Positions 1 to 4,911 of a stretch of DNA of 8,285 nt are shown here, in pieces; within the stretch, counting starts at the first letter, position 1; every line of letters begins with the position of its first letter. The translations under genes and the position numbers were made by a program. Source of the DNA: Clostridia bacterium. Lineage in GTDB: Bacteria > Bacillota > Clostridia > Christensenellales > Borkfalkiaceae. The stretch is from assembly GCA_900767815.1 (NCBI GenBank), contig CAAGAM010000251.1:1-8285 (forward strand), in the 5' to 3' direction. The notes below the pieces were generated by a model. The model was not told the DNA's origin. It made no database searches and was given only the letters and a program-made list of their open reading frames with translations.

Positions 1-26
1 AAATAAAAAATGGAGGTAATCCAAAA

Positions 27-140
27 ATGAAAAAAGTAGTTTACTCAATCAAAAAAGTCAGAAATCCTGACGAAAAATTATCCGGTTTCGGATTCATCAA
101 TGACGAAGGAACGTTGCTACTTCCGCGTCTTTGCCGTTAA
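27..140 (+). CDS. small truncated ORF, 37 aa, unknown function
   Basis: The ATG at 27 follows a good Shine-Dalgarno GGAGG at 12-16 with about 10 nt spacing, so this looks like a genuine gene start. The product begins MKKVVYSIKKVRNP and passes through a GFGFI stretch at residues 20-24. I do not recognise a family. The last eight or so codons (from about position 111) overlap, on the opposite strand, sequence that belongs to an HTH regulator fragment. The native 3' end has therefore probably been lost and the stop at 138-140 is accidental. I read this as the 5' stub of a gene cut by insertion or deletion, not as a complete small protein. Confidence 0.4.
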   Translation: MKKVVYSIKKVRNPDEKLSGFGFINDEGTLLLPRLCR

Positions 141-243
141 GTTCCGGCAAGATTCTTTCCAGCAGTTCTTGCTGTTCGCTTTTTAAGTACGACTTGCCCA
201 ACCTGAATTTTTCATCTACATAAATACCGCCTCCGTTGCCTTT
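97..243 (-). pseudogene. fragment of a small HTH-type transcriptional regulator
   Basis: Read on the minus strand, this stretch encodes GNGGGIYVDEKFRLGKSYL, then SEQQELLERILPELNGKDAE. That resembles the C-terminal half of small clostridial HTH (DeoR/HTH_11-like) regulators, where a glycine-rich GNGGG turn follows the DNA-binding helices and a helix with a Leu/Glu pattern comes next. The helix-turn-helix itself is missing. In frame, a TAG lies at 244-246 just before the GNGGG motif. Reading one base off gives T-V-E ahead of GNGGG, so a single-base insertion there is possible. The stop at 97-99 lies in sequence belonging to the plus-strand ORF at 27. It is flanked on one side by that stub and on the other by a recombinase fragment, so it is a relic. 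The family assignment is from memory of the motif. Confidence 0.5.
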
Positions 244-249
244 CTACGG

Positions 250-1164
250 TGCGAAAGATATACCGGGAAATATAGTATTAACGGTGAAGTCTATACAAAC
301 ATTTATCCAAAAATCATTGAACCAGAATTGTATCAACGCGTACGACAAAAAATTGAAGCAAACCGCTTTGGCAATCATATTCCCGACTATTCGTATCTGT
401 TACGAAGAAAAGTATATTGTGGTGAGTGTGGAACTCGGATGACTCAGTATGGCGGCACGTCAAAGAACGGCAAATATTTTAGGTATTATAAATGTTGGAA
501 GGCTATCGGCAAAAAGAAATGTCAAGCCAAATTTATTAAAAGAGATGTTCTCGATAATATTGTAATTAAAGCCTTGCAAAAAACTTTAACAGGTAAAAAC
601 TTATCATTGATGGTCGATGAAATATATAAACAACATAACGCCAAGCTTGCAGGCGAAAATACTGTTAAACTACTCGAAAAAGAAATAACTCAAATAAAAA
701 AATCAATAAGCAACGTTATGAAAGCCATTGAGCAAGGCATTATTACAGACACAACAAAAGAACGACTGCAGGCACTCGAATGTTCGCATCGTGAATTACA
801 AGAAAAACTTATTCTCGAACAAATGAAAAAGCAAGTTGTTTTAGACCGAAAAGTCATAGAAAACTATCTAAAGGACGCTGTAAGCAAAGAACCTGAAATG
901 ATGATAGACTTACTGGTTGAAAAGGTTTATGTATACCGCGACTACATAGAACTAATCCTGCATTACACGGATGAGCCGATAAAAACCCCTACTGCATATT
1001 CAAACAACGAAAGCCCTGAAGGAAATTCCCTTCGGGGCTCTCTTATTTTTACGGACTTTATTATGTATGAGAACTATTTCGGGAAAAGAGGTCGCGGAAA
1101 CCCTAATGGTCAAAAATACTGTGAAACCTGCAAAATGCTCGTAAATGCAACCATTATGAAATAA
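250..1164 (+). pseudogene. 5'-truncated large serine recombinase (C-terminal part only)
   Basis: Recombinase-like sequence begins near 250 (ERYTGKYSINGEVYTNIYPK) and stays in frame to the TAA at 1162-1164. What remains is the end of the 'recombinase' DNA-binding domain, a zinc ribbon (CGECG near codons at 418-432, with later Cys in YYKCW and KKKCQ), the coiled-coil region with a typical KAIEQGI motif, and the C-terminal beta segment. The whole N-terminal resolvase domain, with the catalytic Ser and Arg residues, is absent, so it cannot recombine DNA. A TTG at 328 is the first formal start but has no convincing RBS. The region aligns by eye with residues 219 onward of the intact recombinase at 3083. 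It is more AT-rich and uses different synonymous codons, so it is a diverged relative, not a recent copy. Confidence 0.8.
1012..1050 (+). terminator. Rho-independent terminator inside the 3' end of the recombinase remnant
   Basis: AGCCCTGAAGG (1012-1022) pairs with CCTTCGGGGCT (1029-1039): 11 pairs including one G-U, with a 6-nt loop. The tail CTCTTATTTTT follows. It lies inside the reading frame, before the stop codon, as is also seen in the intact recombinase at 3083. Confidence 0.7.
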
Positions 1165-1218
1165 AAACGACTATATTCCCTATATATAAAGTGTTCTTGC
1201 GAGGTTACGTAATGGCAC

Positions 1219-1280
1219 TTTGGCGGGTGCTTGACTTATACAAGCGCGACGCTTCGCGTCGCGGTCAAGCACCCGCCAAA
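1219..1280. repeat. 17-bp perfect inverted repeat with nested hairpin (candidate origin)
   Basis: TTTGGCGGGTGCTTGAC (1219-1235) is perfectly complementary to GTCAAGCACCCGCCAAA (1264-1280). Inside it, CGCGACGC (1245-1252) pairs with GCGTCGCG (1256-1263) around a TTC loop. The two stems stack directly on the 3' side and leave only a 9-nt bulge (1236-1244) on the 5' side. A 6-bp inverted repeat, AAAGTG at 1188-1193 with CACTTT at 1216-1221, overlaps its left edge. There is no T-run after it, so a terminator is unlikely. Together with the downstream Rep gene, a rolling-circle origin is the best guess. Confidence 0.55.
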
Positions 1281-1326
1281 TAACTCACTGAACTCGGATA
1301 AAAAGGTCAACTCAAAGCCGAGCGAA

Positions 1327-1367
1327 ACGGGGCGTTCGCCGCTAAACCGCTTGGCGAATCGCCCCGT
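1327..1367. repeat. GC-rich inverted repeat next to the candidate origin
   Basis: ACGGGGCGTTCGCC (1327-1340) pairs with GGCGAATCGCCCCGT (1353-1367) with a single bulged base; the loop is 12 nt. No T-tract follows. It sits 46 bp beyond the nested palindrome and may be part of the same origin or single-strand initiation structure. Confidence 0.5.
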
Positions 1368-1564
1368 AATTCTTCGCACGGCGGCATATTTTGAGTTTTA
1401 TTCCTTTTATATCTTCCGAGTGTTTTCGGTTGCGTTTTGTTTCGGGCGGTGGTTCCCTGCGCCGTCCTTTTTTACTACCGCAAAAACCATTTTTCAGTCC
1501 TTTTCAAGTATGACTTTACTCCCTGAAAACGTCAAAAAAACCACGCAAAACCTACTTCAACCCA

Positions 1565-1595
1565 TTCACGCTTTTTCATTGGCGTATGATATAAT
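1565..1595 (+). promoter_or_regulatory. extended -10 promoter for the rep transcript
   Basis: TGATATAAT at 1587-1595 is a consensus extended -10 (TGN then TATAAT at 1590-1595). A weak -35-like TTCACG lies at 1565-1570 with 19 nt spacing, which matters less for an extended -10. No other gene lies between it and rep, so it probably gives a leader transcript starting near 1602. Confidence 0.55.
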
Positions 1596-1602
1596 CGTAG
1601 AT

Positions 1603-1684
1603 GTTACAACGACATCACATTTTGGTACATTTCGGTCACATAGATGTCCTTGTGTTTGCCAAACTCTCGTGGTATAGTTGTAAC
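1603..1684 (+). promoter_or_regulatory. folded leader RNA segment downstream of the promoter
   Basis: GTTACAAC (1603-1610) pairs with GTTGTAAC (1677-1684), and directly inside it GACATC (1611-1616) pairs with GATGTC (1643-1648). The outer stem opens almost exactly at the predicted transcription start. This could be a regulatory leader or a small structured RNA that controls rep. I do not recognise an RNA family. Confidence 0.35.
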
Positions 1685-1876
1685 GCAATCGAATAGTCAA
1701 AGGCGTATAGCAAGAATAGCAAGCCGAGTTTTTAAGTCAGGAGCGAACTAACTATTAAACGGCGTAAGGACAGATAGCGAAAAGCATTACACCCGTGAAT
1801 AACAGGGTCGGAGGCGGCATTTTAAGGGCGAAGTACGAAATTTTACGGTCGTATTACGTCCTTTTTCTATTCCTTT

Positions 1877-1920
1877 TTTGTGAATGCGACAAGATTTGTC
1901 GTATTTACAAACTATTATTT
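1877..1920 (+). terminator. terminator- or attenuator-like hairpin before rep
   Basis: TTGTGAATGCGACAA (1878-1892) pairs with TTGTCGTATTTACAA (1896-1910) around a GAT loop. All 15 positions pair, two as G-U, plus T1877 with A1911. The G-U pairs mean the fold favours plus-strand RNA. The tail ACTATTATTTTCT is moderately T-rich. It lies between the promoter at 1587 and the rep RBS, so it could act as an attenuator. Confidence 0.45.
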
Positions 1921-1924
1921 TCTC

Positions 1925-1979
1925 GAAGTCGCAAAAATCTTGCGAGTTCGGGTAATAAAATCTATTCAAAAAAAGGAGG
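1925..1979 (+). repeat. hairpin-plus-RBS leader module, copy 1 (before rep)
   Basis: It starts with a hairpin around GTCGCAAAAATCTTGCGAG (1928-1946) and ends with the strong RBS AAAGGAGG. A module of exactly the same length lies at 6748-6802, upstream of another gene, with 43 of 55 positions identical by my count, including the hairpin arms and the A-run plus RBS. It may be a shared operator or RNA element. Confidence 0.55.
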
Positions 1980-1987
1980 ACTAAAAA

Positions 1988-2087
1988 ATGCTGCAAACAA
2001 ATCTATTTTGACGGCGGTCATTACGTCGGAATACCGCAAGGAGCGTTTCCGAGCGGAAAAGGCTGTAAAAGGCGCGCCGTTAAACCG
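1988..2087 (+). other. conserved N-terminal region of Rep, out of frame with its ATG
   Basis: The ATG at 1988 has the best RBS in the region (AAGGAGGA, 1973-1980) but reads only MLQTNLF before TGA at 2009-2011. In the frame of the downstream rep ORF the same DNA is open from 1959 and encodes KQIYFDGGHYVGIPQGAFPS followed by GKGCKRRAVKP, running straight into the ATG at 2088. This looks like real, conserved Rep sequence. It contains no ATG, GTG or TTG. The junction is TTT TGA C with T at 2006-2009, so a +1 slip of tRNA-Phe re-pairs perfectly and restores the frame. Confidence 0.55.
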
Positions 2088-2894
2088 ATGAAACAACAAT
2101 CGACGGCAGACGTAACGCCGCCCGAAACCCCGAAAGAACGCTTTGAAACGGCATATAAAGAGAGCCAATCTCTGCCCAAGCGAGAACGCAAGGCGCATAT
2201 AAAATCCGCTTTGAAAGATGAATTTGCCGACAAAGCCGAATTAAACGCTTTTGTCGAGAAACACACCGAGCGAATGAACACCAACGCCATTAAACGCAAA
2301 GTAAGGCTAATGCGAAAGTTGCGTTTGCAGGACTGGAATTTTTTCGTAACTTTTACCTACTCTAACGAACTTCACACCGAAGAAACGTTCCGCAAAAAGT
2401 TGTCTAACACTTTAAAACACCTTGTTGCCCGTAACGGTTGGAAATACGTCGGAGTATGGGAGCGCGGCGAAGATACGAACAGACTACATTTTCACGGCAT
2501 CTTCTATATTCCCGACGGCAATATGATAGGAAAACTCGAAGAAGTGAAAGACTACGACACGCGAAACCACCGTATGCAAACGACATACCAAAACACGCAT
2601 TTTCTGAAACAATTCGGGCGTAACGACTTCAAAGATATTGCCACGCAAGACGATATTTCCGAGGCGGCGAAATACATAACGAAGTATATGGAAAAGTCCG
2701 GCGAGCGTTTGGTCTATGGCGGCAAATTGCCGACATACTTCCGCTCGGATGTTTTGGAAGAAGATGTAATATGCGCTTTCGGAGTTGACGACCGCAAAGT
2801 ATTGCTTTTCGATAACTTCACCTGTATCAACGAGGGCGAAATTCTCGGAAAGGTAAGCAAAGAAATTATAGCGCAGTTGCCGCATTGCAACTAA
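2088..2894 (+). CDS. HUH-endonuclease replication initiator (Rep)
   Basis: Rep proteins of this superfamily nick one strand at an origin, stay bound to the 5' end through a tyrosine, and start rolling-circle replication. The 268-aa product has the three signature motifs in order: motif I FFVTFTYS (residues 85-92), the HUH metal site LHFHGIF with H134 and H136, and a Y-x-x-K motif, YITK at 196-199, within EAAKYITKYMEK. Y196 is the likely nucleophile, and Y200 is nearby. It is not a recognised relaxase, and no mobilisation or coupling protein is visible. The ATG at 2088 has only a weak upstream purine run. Sequence homology appears to extend in frame up to about 1989, so the native protein is probably about 33 residues longer. 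It sits between candidate origin structures and an intact serine recombinase in the same direction, as in an integrated replicon. The HUH call is firm; the exact family is not. Confidence 0.85.
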   Translation: MKQQSTADVTPPETPKERFETAYKESQSLPKRERKAHIKSALKDEFADKAELNAFVEKHTERMNTNAIKRKVRLMRKLRLQDWNFFVTFTYSNELHTEETFRKKLSNTLKHLVARNGWKYVGVWERGEDTNRLHFHGIFYIPDGNMIGKLEEVKDYDTRNHRMQTTYQNTHFLKQFGRNDFKDIATQDDISEAAKYITKYMEKSGERLVYGGKLPTYFRSDVLEEDVICAFGVDDRKVLLFDNFTCINEGEILGKVSKEIIAQLPHCN

Positions 2895-2936
2895 TTAGTC
2901 TTTCGGATCGGGAAAGGTTAAACGAAAACGACTTTT

Positions 2937-2978
2937 TCGTCAATGGTAAAGTGCATTGCTTGGCGCAACCCTTGACGA
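2937..2978. repeat. inverted repeat between rep and the recombinase gene
   Basis: TCGTCAATGGT (2937-2947) pairs with ACCCTTGACGA (2968-2978) with one mismatch, and TTGC/GCAA inside extends the fold. No T-tract follows, so it is not a good terminator. It may be an mRNA processing or control element between the two genes, or part of an origin. Confidence 0.4.
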
Positions 2979-3036
2979 TAAAAGCCGTAAGCCACGAAAG
3001 AAAACAATTTTTATTCGTTTCCGTTTTCTCCGTTCC

Positions 3037-3073
3037 CGTCGAAAGACAAATCTAAAAAATAAAATTAAAGGAG
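3037..3073 (+). promoter_or_regulatory. RBS region shared by the two intact recombinase genes
   Basis: CGTCGAAAGACAAA (3037-3050), an A-rich stretch, then AAAGGAG (3067-3073). The same order, with an identical 14-mer, precedes the minus-strand recombinase (6481 to 6468, RBS 6458 to 6452). The RBS here lies 9 nt before the TTG at 3083 and fixes that unusual start codon. Confidence 0.6.
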
Positions 3074-3082
3074 TAACAAATT

Positions 3083-4582
3083 TTGAAAACAGCAGTTATT
3101 TACGCTCGTTATTCGAGCGACACCCAAACGGAACAGTCCATAGAAGGACAACTCCGTGTATGTAACGAGTATGCGAAAAACAACGACATACTCATTTTAA
3201 GAACCTATATAGACCGTGCTATGACGGGTACTAACGACAATCGTCCCGACTTCCGTCAGATGATAGAAGATAGTAAAAAACACGATTTCAATGTCGTACT
3301 CGTTTATAAATTCGACAGGTTTTCGCGCAATAAATACGAAACCACGAAACACAAGAAAACACTTAAAGACAACGGCGTTAAAGTCGTTTCCGCTACCGAA
3401 TATATTCCCGACAGTCCCGAGGCAATTATACTTGAAAGTATGATTGAGGGCTATGCCGAATATTATTCCGCCGAACTTTCTCAAAAGGTAAAGCGCGGAA
3501 TGAACGAAACAAGACAAAAAGGCAACTTTACGGGCGGAACTATCATTTACGGCTATAAAGTAGAAAATCACAAAGTCGTGATTGACGAAGAAAAAGCCGA
3601 AGTAGTAAGGTTTATTTACGACCAATACGCGCAAGGCGTTTACGTTAAAGACATAATAAAAACGCTTAACGAAAGAGGCATTTTCAACCGCGGTAAAAAG
3701 TTTGCGAGAAATACCGTCTACAATATACTCAAAAACGAAAAGTATTCGGGTATATACAGACACGGCAACGAAGTTTTTACAAATATGTATCCGCAAATCG
3801 TGCCGACGGAGATTTACGAAAACGTAAGACGAAAGACCGAAACCAACAAATACGGAACTCGTAGCGTTGAAGTCGTGTATCTTCTTCGTAACAAAATAAA
3901 ATGCGGATATTGCGGAAGTCCTATCTCTGCGGAATGCGGAACGGCTAAAAACGGACAAAAAATACGTTATTACAAATGTTTGGGACGAAAACACCAAAGC
4001 GGTTGTAAAAAATCCCAAGTCAGAAAAGAAATACTCGAAAAATATGTGCTTGACAACGTATGCGAGCAAATGCAACGCCCCGAAATATTAGACAAAATGG
4101 CAACGTATTTACTGCAAGTGCAGGAAAACCGCATAAAACAAAACTCGGTTCTGACTAATCTCATAAAAGAAAAACGTCAAACCGAGAATACAATCAACAA
4201 CATTATGCAAGCCATAGAATTAGGCGGACAAAGCGCAACGGTTATGAAACGTATGCAAGAACTCGAAGAAAAACTGACCGACATCGAAAAGCGATTGACG
4301 ATTGAAAAATCTCAGACGGCGTTCAGACTTTCCAAAGAGCAAATAATTGATTATTACAAATCCGCGCTTGAAAAAGATCCGCTACAACTGATAAATTACT
4401 TCATAAAGGAAATCCAGTTGTATGACGACAAAATGATAATTATCTACAATACACCAAAGACGATAAACCTTGACGAAAGTCAGGGTTTTTCTTTTTACGA
4501 TAAAAACGTTAAAATGCCGTATGTGATACAAAACAGAGAGTATTACGGACTTAAAAATTTCAGACTTGTAATGCGTATTTGA
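3083..4582 (+). CDS. large serine recombinase, intact (499 aa)
   Basis: This is a site-specific DNA recombinase that cuts all four strands through a serine linkage and integrates or excises a mobile element. The start is TTG with an RBS (AAAGGAG) 9 nt upstream. The N-terminal resolvase domain carries YARYSSDTQ with catalytic S11 and R9, and the Arg motif YKFDRFSRN at 75-83. The 'recombinase' domain covers roughly residues 150-260. A zinc ribbon follows with C274, C277, C299 and C308, then a coiled coil at about 350-415 and a C-terminal beta segment. The length is normal for the family. It begins 188 bp after rep on the same strand and may share its transcript. It ends in an embedded terminator, and is nearly identical in its first 30 residues to the minus-strand recombinase at 4903. 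Integrase or transposase of this element is the likely role; the target site cannot be read from here. Confidence 0.92.
   Translation: MKTAVIYARYSSDTQTEQSIEGQLRVCNEYAKNNDILILRTYIDRAMTGTNDNRPDFRQMIEDSKKHDFNVVLVYKFDRFSRNKYETTKHKKTLKDNGVKVVSATEYIPDSPEAIILESMIEGYAEYYSAELSQKVKRGMNETRQKGNFTGGTIIYGYKVENHKVVIDEEKAEVVRFIYDQYAQGVYVKDIIKTLNERGIFNRGKKFARNTVYNILKNEKYSGIYRHGNEVFTNMYPQIVPTEIYENVRRKTETNKYGTRSVEVVYLLRNKIKCGYCGSPISAECGTAKNGQKIRYYKCLGRKHQSGCKKSQVRKEILEKYVLDNVCEQMQRPEILDKMATYLLQVQENRIKQNSVLTNLIKEKRQTENTINNIMQAIELGGQSATVMKRMQELEEKLTDIEKRLTIEKSQTAFRLSKEQIIDYYKSALEKDPLQLINYFIKEIQLYDDKMIIIYNTPKTINLDESQGFSFYDKNVKMPYVIQNREYYGLKNFRLVMRI
4465..4497 (+). terminator. Rho-independent terminator within the last codons of the recombinase
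   Basis: AAACCTTGAC (4465-4474) pairs with GTCAGGGTTT (4479-4488), one G-U, closed by a GAAA tetraloop and followed by TTCTTTTT. It lies about 90 bp before the stop codon, so some transcripts should end before the stop or the terminator must leak. Confidence 0.75.
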
Positions 4583-4610
4583 TACATACGCAGACGATTT
4601 ATTCCACGGC

Positions 4611-4735
4611 GTTCTTGACGTGAGCCTCTCAGGAGCGTGTCGGTAGGCAAATAAACCGCCAACCGACAGCCCCGAGGGGCTTTTCGTTTGCCTTTGGCAA
4701 GATAGCCTGACACACTCCTTTCTCACGTCAAGAAC
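4611..4735. repeat. large multi-stem inverted repeat between convergent recombinases
   Basis: Outer arms GTTCTTGACGTGAG (4611-4624) and CTCACGTCAAGAAC (4722-4735) are perfectly complementary. Next inside, AGGAGCGTGTC (4631-4641) pairs with GACACACTCCT (4709-4719) with one mismatch, extended by AGGC (4645-4648) with GCCT (4705-4708). The core holds further hairpins: AGCCCC/GGGGCT (4668-4681), GTCGGT/ACCGAC (4639-4644 with 4662-4667, an alternative fold) and TTGCC/GGCAA (4688-4700). No ORF is supported here. It resembles a single-strand or double-strand origin, or a structured RNA. Confidence 0.6.
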
Positions 4736-4870
4736 CTTTCGCGGCATAAAACCGTCTGCAACTGCTACGGATAAAGGGATGCGAACACACCTATACGAAC
4801 CCCGAAAAGACTGAAACGACGGCATATCGACAACCATAAAACGCATATAACACCTGAATTTTTGCAAAAG
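4736..4870. other. intergenic stretch with nothing recognised
   Basis: Between the large inverted repeat and the terminator of the minus-strand recombinase I see no ORF with an RBS, no strong repeat and no promoter. With the inverted repeat it makes up the 320-bp gap between the convergent recombinase genes. Confidence 0.4.
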
Positions 4871-4911
4871 AAAAACCTAAACCAAACACTTTCGTATTCG
4901 ATTTAGGTTTT
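4864..4911 (-). terminator. strong terminator of the minus-strand recombinase
   Basis: On the minus strand AAAACCTAAATCGAATAC pairs over 18 bp with GTGTTTGGTTTAGGTTTT around a GAAA tetraloop, then TCTTTTGC follows. Three of the pairs are G-U on this strand and would be A-C mismatches on the plus strand, so the hairpin is oriented for minus transcripts. The stop codon (4903-4905) lies in the stem. Confidence 0.8.

Larger units (their letters stand above)
1165..1987. other. long structured intergenic region upstream of rep
   Basis: About 820 bp without a credible gene. A 148-codon ORF (1231-1677) starts inside a palindrome and its product (FYSFYIFRVF and similar) looks like random sequence. 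The region holds two strong inverted repeats (1219-1280, 1327-1367), an extended -10 promoter (1587-1595), a folded leader (1603-1684), a terminator-like hairpin (1877-1920) and a hairpin-plus-RBS module (1925-1979). I see nothing recognisable between 1368 and 1560. Position just upstream of a HUH Rep gene suggests it contains the replication origin and the control region of rep; that is inference. Confidence 0.5.

Noticed and set aside
1219..1280. Nested palindrome as a Rho-independent terminator for the recombinase remnant
   Set aside because: No T-tract follows on either strand, and a better terminator already lies at 1012-1050.
1231..1677. 148-codon plus-strand ORF upstream of rep
   Set aside because: It starts inside the large palindrome, has no RBS, covers a second hairpin and the promoter, and its translation is low-complexity and resembles no protein.
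1795..2091. 98-codon plus-strand ORF ending in ATGA overlap with the rep start
   Set aside because: Its GTG start has no useful RBS and it runs through a terminator-like hairpin. The 3' part is an off-frame reading of the conserved Rep N-terminus, so the overlap is accidental.
2484..2885. 133-codon minus-strand ORF
   Set aside because: It lies wholly antisense to the motif-bearing part of rep, with no start signals or known motif.
3197..4075. 292-codon minus-strand ORF
   Set aside because: It is antisense to the intact recombinase, is rich in Phe/Val as expected of a reversed frame, and has no motif.
4382..4867. 161-codon minus-strand ORF in the gap between recombinases
   Set aside because: It crosses the large inverted repeat and the antisense of the recombinase 3' end, with no RBS and no recognisable protein sequence.
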